This document shows, piece after piece, positions 46,918 to 59,592 of a stretch of 64,000 bases of DNA. The notes beneath the pieces were generated by a model. It was given only the letters and a program-made list of their open reading frames with translations. It had not been told where the DNA came from and did not search any database. The translations under genes were made by a program, and so were the position numbers. Source of the DNA: Chrysaora quinquecirrha (lineage: Eukaryota > Cnidaria > Scyphozoa > Semaeostomeae > Pelagiidae). The stretch lies in assembly GCA_014526335.1 (NCBI GenBank), contig JACTAT010000032.1, positions 4,624,914 through 4,688,913 on the forward strand, in the 5' to 3' direction. Numbering within the stretch: position 1 is the stretch's first letter; every line of letters begins with the position of its first letter.

Positions 46918-49900
46918 TCCGTATCGTATTGTGGATGACTGTGGAGGAGCATTTGCCATGGGGGCAATTGGTGGAGGGCTATTTTCTTTCATCAAAGGCT
47001 GGAGAAACTCTCCACCTGTAAGTACTTTGTACCATTTTCCCTTGCATTAAATCCCCAGTGGCATAGCCAAGGGGGCAGGGGGGAGTTACCCCTCCCCCTA
47101 TCATTGCCAAGATTGATTTGGTGTATAGGCCAACTGTATTGTAAAAGTGTCACGGGGTACAACTTGAGTACTATTCTTAAAACCACACCCTTCTTTCCCT
47201 TGATCACACCCTTTTGCCCCTCAATTTTGGATTTTCCACTACATCACTGGAGAGTGCCTGTAATTTTCAGAATTTTCTATTTTTAGTATGCCATGTAACT
47301 ATCACCGAAGATGTCTGCTCCTTTTTCACTATCCTTTTACAGTGCTCTAAAGATTTTGCTTTCTTTCAGGGTCAGAGATTCTTGGGGAGCATTGCTGCTG
47401 TGAAAACTAGAGCCCCAGTTTTAGGAGGTATAACTTGCTTTGAAATTTATGTAATACCAACATAATTGTGTTATAGTATTCTGTGTAATAAGATATTTTA
47501 TATAGATATATACTAGTTATCCAAAATTTCTTAGGAGTAGCGCATCAATTAGAAATTTAACGGCAAAAACAACAACTTTTAATTTGCAAAGCATGTTTCA
47601 AACATGCACTGTCCATCATCAGTTGATAAATTCAAATTTCTACACGGTTAATTTTAAATAGAAAAGTAAGTTATGTAATATATGTTTACAACAATAGATG
47701 ATAGGAAAAAATGTTAATTGATATTATGGGTGTGGTTAAAAGAAAATGGTTGAAATGCTAAGATAATGATAAATCATAATGATACAACTGCCTAATCTGT
47801 CATCAGGCTTGCACAGAGGATTGTTTCTCTGTTCTGGACATTGCCCAAACTTCTTTGAATAGGCGTTAAATTTCTAATATATGCTAGTGTTTTTCTGTAT
47901 TGTTTTAGGTAACTTTGCAGTATGGGGTGGTACCTTTTCAACTTGTGATTGTTGCCTAATGGCAATCCGTGGAAAAGAAGACCCTTGGAATTCTATTGGT
48001 AGCGGTGCTATTACTGGAGGAATTCTTATGGCAAGAGGTAAGATTTGTTTAGACTTGACTTTTTACTGCACAATTCTTGTATGAGAGGCCAGAGGCATTC
48101 TTAAGTACCACTATGAACAAGGAAGAACAAGTAACACTATGGGACAAGCAGCAATAGATCTGTTCAAAGAGGTCTGGGTATGCATGTTGACTCTGTTTCA
48201 CAACATATTTCAAAATTCATTGAAGTTTTTATTTTGTCTTCTGAATCCGTTACTATTCCGCCCCCACAGCTTATAGTCTTAAGATAAAAGAGGCTCTACA
48301 TATACACATGCTCAAACCCTCTCTTAACAAACAGCTATTTCATTTCAATTTAACACTTTCAGTTTAACAAATATTTTATATCTTTTTTATGTGTGTTTTG
48401 GGATTTTTGTAATGGCTTGTATCTTACCAATTATATTCCTTGTCTTTGAATGTATTCTTTAAATTTTTTGCACTTATTTATTGTAAAAATTCTTTTTTTT
48501 TACCGCTGTATGCATATATATTCATAGGTTTTTCTTACTAAATTGTAAATTGCAACTGAAGATGATTGTAGTTCAATCAAAACATGTTTTGCTGAATCAA
48601 GAAAGTCCTATTTTTTCTGAAGTTTATATTTGCGTTTTTGCTATCAAGATCATTTGTTACTTTATTTACTTTTTTTTCTTTCAGCTGGACCTTCTGCAAT
48701 GGCAAGATCAGCTGTTGTTGGTGGTATATTGCTTGCGTTAATTGAAGGTGTTGGTATCATGATCACTAGGATGACTGCTGAACAATTCAAACCTGGTTTG
48801 TACTTATTATTCAGTTTTCCTAACATGCAATTCTAAAATCAAACAATCATGTGGCGATTTGTCAAGGGAGGGGCTAATTTCACTCATAGAAACTAAAGAG
48901 GGGCATATGCTATTTCAAGCAGAGTAAAATGCACAGTAAAAAATTCTCACACTCGCAGAATCTCCTAGAATTGAGATAGCCAAAGCACTTGGTTCAATAG
49001 GTTACTGATAGAGATCATGGATTGAAACATCAAAAAAGTTGTTTTTCAAAGAAATGCTTTTGAATTTTTCATTAGATTGGTTTAGATTAACTTTATACAT
49101 ACAATAATGTTTCATTAAGTATGTTAATCTTATATTCAGTGATTATTTAAGTCTGAAACACTGTAGACAGTGTATTTTTACCTACAATCCAAGGAAGTGC
49201 CTAACCTTTATTTTTCAACTTGATGACCTGTAAATCAACCATGCTGAATCATTTAAGACCATGAGCCAAATTGAGAACTGTCTGTATCACATGATATACA
49301 ATCTATGTAGATATACTTTTTACCTTCAATTTAAGTTAGTTGAAGGTTAAAAGTAGATCTACTTTTGACCTTAACTTAAAGTTTGGTGAAGGTTAACAGT
49401 AGATCTACTTTTGACCTTCATTTAAAGTTAGGCGAAGGATAAAAGTAGATCTACTTTTGATCTTCATTTAAAGTTAGGCGAAGGTTAAAAATAGATCTAC
49501 TTTTTACCGTCACAGGTTAAAAGTAGATCTACTTTTGACCTTCAATTAAAGTTTGGCGAAGTTTAAAAGTAGATCTACTTTTGACCTTCACAGGTTAAAA
49601 GTAGATCTACTTTTGACCTTCACAGGTTAAAAGTAGATCTACTTTTGACCTTCACTTAAAGTTAGGGGAAGGTTAAAAGTAGATCTACTTTTGACCTTCA
49701 TTTAAAGTTAGATGAAGGTTAAAAGTAGATCTACTTTTGACCTTCAGTTAAAGTTTGAAGTTTAAAAGTAGATCTACTTTTGACCTTCACAGGTTAAAAG
49801 TAGATCTACTTTTGACCTTCACTTAAAGTTGGCGAAGGTTAACAGTAGATCTACTTTTATCTTCACAGATTTAAAGTAGATCTACTTTTGACCTTCACTT

Positions 49901-52900
49901 AAAGTTGAAGTTAAAAGTAGATCTACCTTTAAAAGTAGATAAAAGTAGATCTACTTTTGACCTTCACAGGTTAAAAGTAGATCTACTTTTGACCTTCACA
50001 GGTTAAAAGTAGATCTACTTTTGACCTTCACTTAAGTTAGGCGAAGGTTATAGGCGAAGGTTAAAAGTAGATCTACTTTTGACCTTCACTTAATGTATGG
50101 CAAAGGTTAAAAGTAGATCTACTTTTGACCTTCACTTAAAGTTAGGCGAAGGTTAAAAGTAGATCTACTTTTGACCTTCACAGGGTTAGATCTAGTTAGT
50201 TAAAGTTTGGCGAAGGTTAAAAGTAGATCTACTTTTGACCTTCACAGGTTAAAAGTAGATCTACTTTTGACCTTCACTTAAAGTTAGGCGAAGGTTAAAA
50301 GTAGATCTACTTTTGACCTTCATTTAAAGTTAGGAAGGTTAAAAATAGATCTACTTTTGACCTTCACTTAATGTATGGCGAAGGTTAAAAGTAGATCTAC
50401 TTTTGACCTTCACTTAATGTATGGCAAAGGTTAAAAGTAGATCTACTTTTGACCTTCACTTAAGGTTAAAAGTAGATCTAGATCTACCTTTTACCTTCGA
50501 AGGTTAAAAGTAGATCTACTTTTGACCTTCACAGGTTAAAAGTAGATCTACTTTTGACCTTCACTTAAAGTTAGGCGAAGGTTAAAAGTAGATCTACTTT
50601 TGACCTTCACAGGTTAAAAGTAGATCTACTTTTGACCTTCACTTAAAGTTGGGCAAAGGTTAAAAGTAGATCTACTTTTTACCTTCACAGGTTAAAAGTA
50701 GATCTACTTTTGACCTTCACAGGTTAAAAGTAGATCTACTTTTGACCTTCACTAAAGTTAGGCGAAGGTTAAAAATAGATCTACTTTTTACCGTCACAGG
50801 TTAAAAGTAGATCTACTTTTGACCTTCAATTAAAGTTTGGCGAAGTTTAAAAGTAGATCTACTTTTGACCTTCACAGGTTAAAAGTAGATCTACTTTTGA
50901 CCTTCACAGGTTAAAAGTAGATCTACTTTTGACCTTCACTTAAAGTTAGGGGAAGGTTAAAAGTAGATCTACTTTTGACCTTCACTTAAAGTTAGGCGAA
51001 GGTTAAAAGTAGATCTACTTTTGACCTTCAGTTAAAGTTTGGCGAAGTTTAAAAGTAGATCTACTTTTGACCTTCACAGGTTAAAAGTAGATCTACTTTT
51101 GACCTTCACTTAAAGTTGGGCGAAGGTTAACAGTAGATCTACTTTTTATCTTCACAGATTAAAAGTAGATCTACTTTTGACCTTCACAGGTTAAAAGAAG
51201 ATCTACTTTTGACCTTCAGTTAAAGTTCGAAGGTTAAAAGTAGATCTACTTTTGACCTTCACAGGTTAAAAGTAGATCTACTTTTGACCTTCACTTAAAG
51301 TTAGGCGAAGGTTAAAAGTAGATCTACTTTTTACCTTCACAGGTTAAAAGTAGATCTACTTTTGACCTTCACTTAAAGTTGGGCGAAGGTTAAAAGTAGA
51401 TCTACTTTTTACCTTCACAGGTTAAAAGTAGATCTACTTTTGACCTTCAAAGGTTAAAAGTAGATCTACTTTTTACCTTCACTTAAAGTTAGGCGAAGGT
51501 TAAAATAGATCTACTTTTGACCTTGACCTTCACAGGTTAAAAGTAGATCTACTTTTGACCTTCAGTTAAAGTTTGGCGAAGTTTAAAAGTAGATCTACTT
51601 TTGACCTTCACTTAAAGTTGGGCGAAGGTTAACAGTAGATCTACTTTTTATCTTCACAGATTAAAAGTAGATCTACTTTTGACCTTCACTTAAAGTTGGG
51701 CGAAGGTTAAAAGTAGATCTACTTTTTACCTTCACAGGTTAAAAGTAGATCTACTTTTGACCTTCACAGGTTAAAAGTAGATCTACTTTTGACCTTCACT
51801 TAAAGTTAGGCGAAGGTTAAAAGTAGATCTACTTTTTACCTTCACAGGTTAAAAGTAGATCTACTTTTGACCTTCACTTAAAGTTGGGCGAAGGTTAAAA
51901 GTAGATCTACTTTTTACCTTCACTTAAAGTTAGGCGAAGGTTAAAAATAGATCTACTTTTTACCTTCACAGGTTAAAAGTAGATCTACTTTTGACCTTCA
52001 GTTAAAGTTTGGCGAAGTTTAAAAGTAGATCTACTTTTGACCTTCACAGGTTAAAAGTAGATCTACTTTTGACCTTCACTTAAAGTTTGGCGAAGGTTAA
52101 AAGTAGATCTACTTTTTACCTTCACAGGTTAAAAGTAGATCTACTTTTGACCTTCACTTAAAGTTAGGCGAAGGTTAAAAATAGATCTACTTTTTACCTT
52201 CACAGGTTAAAAGTAGATCTACTTTTGACCTTCACTTAAAGTTGGGCGAAGGTTAAAAGTAGATCTACTTTTTACCTTCACTTAAAGTTAGGCGAAGGTT
52301 AAAAATATATCTACTTTTTACCTTCACAGGTTAAAAGTAGATCTACTTTTGACCTTCACAGGTTAAAAGTAGATCTACTTTTGACCTTCACTTAAAGTTA
52401 GGCGAAGGTTAAAAATAGATCTACTTTTTACCTTCACAGGTTAAAAGTAGATCTACTTTTGACCTTCACTTAAAGTTGGGCAAAGGTTAAAAGTAGATCT
52501 ACTTTTTACCTTCACTTAAAGTTAGGCGAAGGTTAAAAATAGATCTACTTTTGACCTTCACAGGTTAAAAGTAGATCTACTTTTGACCTTCAGTTAAAGT
52601 TTGGCGAAGTTTAAAAGTAGATCTACTTTTGACCTTCACTTAAAGTTGGGCGAAGGTTAACAGTAGATCTACTTTTTATCTTCACAGATTAAAAGTAGAT
52701 CTACTTTTGACCTTCACTTAAAGTTGGGCGAAGGTTAAAAGTAGATCTACTTTTTACCTTCTTAAAGTTGGGCGAAGGTTAAAAGTAGATCTACTTTTGA
52801 CCTTCACAGGTTAAAAGTAGATCTACTTTTGACCTTCACTTAAAGTTAGGCGAAGGTTAAAAATAGATCTACTTTTTACCTTCACAGGTTAAAAGTAGAT

Positions 52901-54258
52901 CTACTTTTGACCTTCACTTAAAGTTGGGCGAAGGTTAAAAGTAGATCTACTTTTTACCTTCACTTAAAGTTAGGCGAAGGTTAAAAATAGATCTACTTTT
53001 TACCTTCACAGGTTAAAAGTAGATCTACTTTTGACCTTCAGTTAAAGTTTGGCGAAGTTTAAAAGTAGATCTACTTTTGACCTTCACAGGTTAAAAGTAG
53101 ATCTACTTTTGACCTTCACTTAAAGTTGGGCGAAGGTTAACAGTAGATCTACTTTTTATCTTCACAGATTAAAAGTAGATCTACTTTTGACCTTCACTTA
53201 AAGTTGGGCGAAGGTTAAAAGTAGATCTACTTTTTACCTTCACAGGTTAAAAGTAGATCTACTTTTGACCTTCACAGGTTAAAAGTAGATCTACTTTTGA
53301 CCTTCACTTAAAGTTAGGCGAAGGTTAAAAATAGATCTACTTTTTACCTTCACAGGTTAAAAGTAGATCTACTTTTGACCTTCACTTAAAGTTGGGCGAA
53401 GGTTAAAAGTAGATCTACTTTTTACCTTCACTTAAAGTTAGGCGAAGGTTAAAAATAGATCTACTTTTTACCTTCACAGGTTAAAAGTAGATCTACTTTT
53501 GACCTTCAGTTAAAGATCTACTTTTACCTTCACTTAAAGTTAGGCGAAGGAAGTTTAAAAGTAGATCTACTTTTGACCTTCACAGGTTAAAAGTAGATCT
53601 ACTTTTGACCTTCACAGGTTAAAAGTAGATCTACTTTTGACCTTCACAGGTTAAAAGTAGATCTACTTTTGACCTTCACAGGTTAAAAGTGGATTTACTT
53701 TTGACCTTCAGTTAAAGTTTGGCGAAGTTTAAAAGTAGATCTACTTTTGACCTTCACAGGTTAAATGTAGATCTACTTTTGACCTTCACAGGTTAAAAGT
53801 GGATTTACTTTTGACCTTCACTTAAAGTTTGGCAAAAGTTAAAAGAAGATCTTAAAGGAAAGAAAATGTCTTTTTTCAATTTTCAGCCTATAACCTTCCA
53901 CTCGGACCAAGCAAAAATTCCTAGAATCTCATTTTTTCTTCGTAAATTTCCCAAATTGCCGTGCAGAGCCATTTAATAAATGTTTCTTTTTGCTGCTATT
54001 TCTGCTCGAGTGATTATGCCTCACCGCAGACAATGGAGTTATTCATCTAGCGACTTAGTCGATATCTGTAACTCGAAGTTGTAAAATTTCCATAACCGCA
54101 GCCGTTCGTCGAAAAGATCTATAGTTTGTTTACTTCCTTTTTCCACAGTTATGCCCCAGATGCCACCAGATCCAAGTCAGCTTCCTCCAAAACCAATAAC
54201 GTCATCGCCGTCGCCAGGGCCTCACTCTGAATGGGAAGGCCAACCTCAGTATCATTAG
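46918..54258 (+). CDS. TIMM17: TIMM17, TIM23-complex translocase subunit (first exon not found)
   Basis: Exons 46918-47017, 47370-47427, 47909-48037, 48685-48795 and 54149-54258, with GT-AG borders and consistent phases (2, 0, 1, 1, 1). Together they read [96 protein letters not shown] and [11 protein letters not shown], ending PQYH and TAG. These are the four Tim17-family membrane segments and the vertebrate-type proline-rich tail. The protein forms the inner-membrane presequence import channel with TIM23 and TIM50. The segment before PYRIVDD, which normally carries the start codon and the first conserved Cys (EPCP), must be a short upstream exon ending in phase 2. The last intron (5.35 kb) holds the BglII-palindrome satellite. 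Confidence 0.95.
47555..47880. mobile_element. MITE-like element in TIMM17 intron
   Basis: ATTAGAAATTTAACGGC at the left and GGCGTTAAATTTCTAAT at the right form terminal inverted repeats. An internal CATGTTTCAAACATG hairpin and a CATCATCAG motif lie between them. Confidence 0.55.
49311..53865. repeat. Intronic satellite built on an 18-bp BglII palindrome
   Basis: About 100 copies of the perfect palindrome AAAAGTAGATCTACTTTT in the last TIMM17 intron. Copies are joined by two alternative spacers: a short one (GACCTTCACAGGTT, about 32-bp period) and a long one containing CTTAAAGTTAGGCGAAGG (about 52-bp period). With its flanks (GAAGGTT on one side, GACCTTC on the other) each unit is a near-perfect 32-bp palindrome. 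Edge copies are degenerate (49311-49340 and 53680-53865). Confidence 0.97.
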
Positions 54259-55802
54259 ATGCAGCGTTTATATTAAGGTAGATTGAAATCATATATCTAT
54301 ATAATGTCATACGCTTGTTATAAAGAACTCGACACTTAATAGGTAAAGCCCCTTTAAGTGCTTCATAAACTTCTGGAGTAACAAAATCATGAGAATAGTC
54401 ACTGAGTTGAACAAAATTTTGGAATTGCAAGCATAAGCGGAAACTGGACATTTTTTAATCAGGAAAGTTGAAAGGGAATTTGGAACTCTAAAATTTTCGT
54501 CCTTGATCACTAATTTCGTACTAAAGATGCTTTTTTACGGTACCAGTCTTGTTTGCACATATTATATGAACATTGATAAACCAGCACAAAACCCTGTTTT
54601 CTGAAACGGGGAAGAGCGATTGTTCAACGGAAGGCATATTCATTGACATGTGGACCTTTTTACTTTTTTCATTTTTCAGTTATCTTACCCCCGTATTCTT
54701 CTGGTTTCAAGCATTTTTGCTCCTCCGTTGCTCTTTCAGTCTCTGATCTTCTTTTAGACTGAATTTCGCGTGACTTGTTGAATCTGTACACAGTATATTA
54801 CTGAAAGAGAAACCCCGTGCTAGCTAATAAGTCAGTAGCACGCTGGATAGTGGCTTTGTAATAAGCAACATTGGACCGGACGATCGACTAAATACAGAAG
54901 TCTTAATGGCTAAGTAGATATCTTTATCTCTTCGACTATTTAATTTCTAGAGTCGCCATATTGATTTTAATTCCGATATTGCTTAGCTTGAAATTTGTAA
55001 ATTTGTAGAAAAACGTTCGAAATTTCGATACGTTTTAGAGGATCCTGAAATTTATTTAGACCGCTTGCTTTCTTGTGAATGACGTAGATGTGATTCTTTG
55101 GAAACTCAACGCCTGTCACATTGAGAAACTGTAGAGTTCGAAGTGATGGAATTTACTCGTAATAAACCTTTTGAAAGAGGTATGGGTCGGCGTTACATTT
55201 TTCTGGAAGATGGCGGAGAATCCTCGCCGCGTTCAACGACCAGGTAAGAGAGGCAGTTCATAAAATTTTGCGTCTTATTCGTGAATGATGGGAAAAACGG
55301 AGAGAAATGCAATCTGGAACAATAAATATTAAAAATAACTTGAGAAGCCCAGGAAACAAGATACAAGTAACTTAATGACATGCAGCCTTGCGTAGATAAA
55401 CTGGGACTTGAATCCCCTCGTTGATTTTCACTCCAACTGTACGGGAATTTGAAGCAAAATTTACTGCAATACCGCTCCTGGAGCGACTGCGATGCAGGTC
55501 GTAGTGCGTCTAAAAGGTCTGAAATCGTTTCGTTTTGAATGCGTCATCGTTTGAAAAGCGTGCTTTCAACACCCGGGTAACGTATGTGCAGTACAATGGA
55601 GGGTGTGCAGTACAAGTCTCAGTTTCGTGAGCGATGGTTATAAATCATAAATCTAAGGTATACTGATCGGATTGTAGTAAAATCCACCACAGGACACGGC
55701 CTGGTTTAAAATGTAACCACCACGTATGGGTAACCACTGATTTTGGAGGTCACATTTTCGTCCACGATATGACTACATCATCGACGCGTTTGGGTTTTCA
55801 CA
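54259..55802. other. Intergenic stretch 3' of TIMM17
   Basis: No gene recognised. The 100-codon minus-strand frame at 54149-54451 is antisense to the TIMM17 last exon. A short GTGCAGTACAATGGAGGG match to the hairpin element of 5384-5561 lies near 55588. Confidence 0.45.
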
Positions 55803-56010
55803 CGTTGCGGGCAGACACGACAGAAATGTATAAAGGACAAAAAATTATGGTGTCAGAATTTTTTATGTCAGTTTCAAATTTAAATTATCAAAACGTTAAA
55901 TAAGTTTATACTAATGCCGCCCCTTCGACAAACAGTGCCAACGAATGAGGGAGATTCGAACAAAAATACGTCCATGACCACGAGGCACACTCTAAGTTCA
56001 AATCAAACAC
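55803..56010. repeat. Direct duplication, copy A
   Basis: Nearly identical to 63793-64000, the window's right end. Both contain ACGACAGAAATGTATAAA and CCGCCCCTTCGACAAACAGT, then CACGAGGCACACTCTAAG. The two copies flank the duplicated gene region in the same orientation, about 8 kb apart. Confidence 0.8.
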
Positions 56011-56269
56011 GCTCTCTTTTAGGAGTCTTACATACTAAAGCGACCAGACGTGTTGCCTCTTTGAACTTCCTGACACTGTAACTTCTTTGCTGCAAAACCT
56101 GACTTGGATAAATGACTCGAAAACAGAAATATTGCTCAATTCAGAGCTGTCATTTCTGTTTTACTCTCATCTATCCAAGCAGACTTTCTAGCGAAACGTA
56201 AAAGAAAACTTGAGATTCATGTTCTTCTCTCCTTCATTGCAGACACTGTTTATCGAAGGGGCGGGCCTA
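55915..56269. mobile_element. MITE, about 355 bp, GCCGCCCCTTCG termini
   Basis: GCCGCCCCTTCGACAAACAG at the left pairs with CTGTTTATCGAAGGGGCGGG at the right, with matching inner words (AATGAGGGAGA and TCTCCTTCATT). The left half is repeated at 63910-64000, where the window ends. Confidence 0.65.
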
Positions 56270-57200
56270 CTAACAACAAGCTAAAAATAAATTAAGTTAA
56301 TAAATGAATTAATAAATTTCTGACACCAATTGAAAGTCTGAAATAGAAGAAGAATAATAATCAAAAAGTTGTTCTGTAAGAATGTTTATATTTTTAAGAA
56401 TGTTTTGGCTGAGTTTTTTTACATTTCCAGCGTTACGTTTTACATTTTCCTGTGACCCTGTTACGAATGAATGTCGCTATTTGTCTCTCATTTGTTAGCC
56501 TGTCTAATTTTCACACCTCGCTTCGCTTTCCATTTGAACCATTTTCAAAAACCACCTCTGCTTTCTATTTTACTTTGCTGTCAATTAATTTTCATTTCAA
56601 ATTTCTAACAAGTTTGTTTCCGTTTCACTTTCACACATTTTGTTAGAACTACTCTGCGAATCTTTCCATTTCACACCTCGCCTGTCTATCTTTCATTTCA
56701 CCACAACAAAAATTGTACGTAACATTTGAATAGCCAGCACATTTCATTGAAACCCACATTGAAACATTGTATCTCTCAGTGTACATTCCACATCTCTTCT
56801 TTCTATCGTTTTGTGAGTTTGTTTTTATTTCACACCGTTGATTTTAATATCTGAATGAGCGTGTCTACCCTTTTATAACGCTTTGAAACACACATTGAAA
56901 TATTGTATCTCTCAGTGTACATTTCACATCTCTTTCTATCTTTTTTGTGAGTTTGTTTTCATTTCACACCTTTTTTGAATTTCTTAATTAGTTTGTTTTC
57001 ATTTCACACCGTTGATACCTCGCCTGTCTCTCATTCTAGTACAATTCGCTATGTATACATTGAAACAACTTTGCTCTTCTTTTTGTTTGATACATTCAAA
57101 TTCGTCTCTACTTTTTGTGTTTGTTTTCATTTAACTCGTTTGTTTTTAAAACTTGTTTAATTAAACATTGATTTATTAGATAAAACTCACCGATTTTGTG
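56270..57200. other. Pyrimidine-rich intergenic stretch with a partial tandem duplication
   Basis: About 56755-56860 and 56885-57005 are direct copies containing ATTGTATCTCTCAGTGTACA and GTGAGTTTGTTTT. The plus strand is strongly T/C biased. No gene is recognised. Confidence 0.5.
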
Positions 57201-59590
57201 TTATGGATGGGACGCCTTCGCGACGTTTAGCTACGAAAAAAAAAACAATCTAAAATGAAGAATACAGTCATATTTGATAGTGGCCAAAGCATGATATCAT
57301 AGCGCAACAGTATAACATAAGACAACATAACAGTATCTACCATAATGTTAACATAACAAACATAACAGGCCAAAGTTACACTATGCCGGCATGCCTCGTC
57401 GCCCCATGAATTTTGTATTGCATTGGGCTTCCAGTTACACTGTGACGACTTAATCCGGTATAAGACGCTCCGCAAATCGTCATGAAAATCATGGCGCTCT
57501 CGAGGTGATATGAAAATCAAGACGCGACGCGGCGGCATAGTGTAATCATGCAAATCCGATATATGACGTCCCGAAACCTTGTTTTCTTTTGTTTCACAAA
57601 ACAAATGTGAAGCAAATCTGCGAAGGAGATGCCATGACGTGTCAGTGTAACTGCAATGATCATGATAAGAACCATGGCGCTGCGCTCAGTATAACTGCTT
57701 GGCAAAATCCTGTGACGGCACGAAAATTAAAACGCAACGATATCATGCCGGCATAGTGTAACTGGGGCAATAGTCTAACACAACACTACAAGATTACATG
57801 ATATAACATGCTGTACTACTGTATAGAAAGCAATACGTATTAACTCACATTTGATTCTTTGACGATTGCATCTTTAACAGCGACCTGACTTCTAATCATA
57901 ACTTGAACCTTCTTATTAGGTTCAGCGCAGTTCTCAGCAATGGCCGACGACGTTTCGGTATCATCAACGTATCTTTGTGATGCTTCGACAATTAATTCCT
58001 CTTGACAAAGAAAGTATACATCATCACTACTTGATGCTGAAGAAAGTGAGCTCCCTCCAATCCAGGGTCTCGTGTAGACGTTGAGGCATCAAGGCAAGGT
58101 ATATTTGATGTCTGAACTCCAATTTCAGTGACTTTCCTTTTCGTTGTTATTGTTGAAGATGATTCGGTATTAGGCTTAGCCATGACTGCCATGCTGACTT
58201 TCTTTAGCGTGTCAGTTTGATTGCCTTTATGCTTAAGCTATGAAAAAATCAAATCAAATAAAACGGGGCATAGTTTTCAACATCATAATCTTAACCACTG
58301 CGGAGCACTGCCTCTGTAGGACCCTCCTGTCTCATAAGACTGGAGGGTCCTACAGAGTCCTGGCGAATAATTATCCCTGCTTTTAAAGTTTAGAAGTTGC
58401 AGCAAGAACTTGAACAATCCCCCTGAAACAATGCAAACAACTTATTTGCCGTAATCCTAAACATTTTCTACTCTTACTAGGAGCACTTCACTCTGCAAAA
58501 CGGCTCACGAGATTTTTTCTTTAACAAAAGGATTGCCTAGGGATTTCCATGGAAACAATAAGTTTTCAAGCAAAGGTGTATGAGATTTGGAATGAGTGAA
58601 TTGCACCTCGCTTTTGAATAGGCTGCTACAAACACAACGGACTACAAGCTCAATCAATGACCTAAGAATCGCAATTACGGAACAGACATGAAACTCATAG
58701 TTTTCTTGTTAGGTATTGTAGCGTCTTGTTCTAATCCAGCTGCCTCATTGTGTCAGAAGCTCAGCGAGGTCGGGGTTCAAGCTCAAGCTACGGTAGCGTC
58801 ACAGCCAGGGTCGAGGTTTCGATTAGTTAACCTACTACTGAGATCCTAGCGACTGGCGCTAAATACATCATTTCACCTTCGTCTTCACCCTTTAGCCTAG
58901 TTTAACAATAGAGAGCTAGTGAGTCTTCTATCCTTCACTTGTGACTGTCCTTTCTATTTAACTTCATAGTTGTTTAACAGATAAAAATAAAAGCAGTTCT
59001 TATATATATATTCAATAGATGTTGAAAGTATCCCGAAAAGAAAGACGTCGGGGGATAGGATATAATAGGTTCAATCTTATTTTGAATCTCTATCGCAACA
59101 ACGAACTTGACTCGCAATGACCAATACTTTTTTACCTCCAAGTCTTTTCTAAGTCAGCATACACGCTAATAACTGTCCTTTCTATTTAATAACTTAATTG
59201 TGTTACTTATATATGTATTCAAAAGATGTTGAAAGTATGTCTAAAAGAAATAAGTTGGGGATAGGATAAAATAGGCTTGGTCGCAACAACGAATTTCACT
59301 AGACTCGCAATGACTTATACTTAACTACTTCTAAATTTTTTTTGGCCAGCATACAGTAGATATACATTTTAATAATTGCGTATTGAATTCATAACGTATG
59401 ATTATCATATATGATGGTTGATGTTAAAACAACAGAACTGAAATTTTACCTGCACTTCCACGGTTTGAGTGGCTTCATCCGCGATTTGTTGCGAGATATA
59501 TGCATGGCGGTACTTCATGTACGCCCAACTACAGAATGAAACGGTAGCAGCGCCTGCTGCGAAAGCTAGAATGTTGTCTTTTGAGAACAT
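57201..59590 (-). CDS. Unrecognised small membrane-anchored protein gene, three exons, with a one-base frameshift
   Basis: Minus strand. Exon 1 59590-59450 (47 codons), exon 2 58237-57849, probable exon 3 57230-57201 (LNVAKASHP then TAA) after a strong polypyrimidine acceptor. The N-terminus (NILAFAAGAATVSFCSWAY) is one likely transmembrane segment near the start; a hydrophilic Ser/Thr-rich region follows. I do not recognise the family. A paralogue at 63059-63307 shares the words VQTSN, CLDASTST and DPGLE, then SSASSSDDVY, so the region has been under coding constraint. In exon 2 the frame breaks at the G run 58053-58055. As read it stops near 57992, whereas the next frame continues (SSASSSDDVYFLCQEEL) to the donor in the right phase. 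This may be a real lesion or an assembly error. The start codon abuts the foldback element at 59593. Confidence 0.55.
57369..57768. mobile_element. MITE with TTACACTATGCCGGCATG termini
   Basis: 400-bp element. Ends GCCAAAGTTACACTATGCC and GGCATAGTGTAACTGGGGC are inverted repeats related to those at 6316 and 24605. The interior repeats GTTACACTGTGACG and GGCATAGTGTAATCATGC. It lies in the intron between exons 2 and 3 of the unrecognised gene. No target duplication is clear. Confidence 0.65.
58312..58357. repeat. Short perfect hairpin in intron
   Basis: CTCTGTAGGACCCTCC is followed 14 bases later by its exact complement GGAGGGTCCTACAGAG: a 16-bp perfect stem in the first intron of the unrecognised gene. 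It is too short for a typical animal pre-miRNA and may be a decayed element. Confidence 0.6.
58735..58890. repeat. SINE-like copy related to the 1.5-kb repeats
   Basis: Matches 1088-1230: GTGTCAGAAGCTCAGCGAGG, then GGTTCAAGC, then GTAGCGTCACAGCC, then CTACTGAGAT, with the B box weakened. It shows that the tRNA-like part of the first repeat is dispersed. Confidence 0.55.
58945..59360. repeat. Direct tandem duplication, about 225 bp x 2
   Basis: Both halves contain CTGTCCTTTCTATTTAA, AGATGTTGAAAGTAT, GGGGATAGGAT and GACTCGCAATGAC in the same order. It lies in the first intron of the unrecognised gene. Confidence 0.7.
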
Positions 59591-59592
59591 TA

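Noticed and set aside
54149..54451. 100-codon minus-strand frame at the TIMM17 3' end
   Set aside because: Antisense to the last TIMM17 exon, with no supporting motif.
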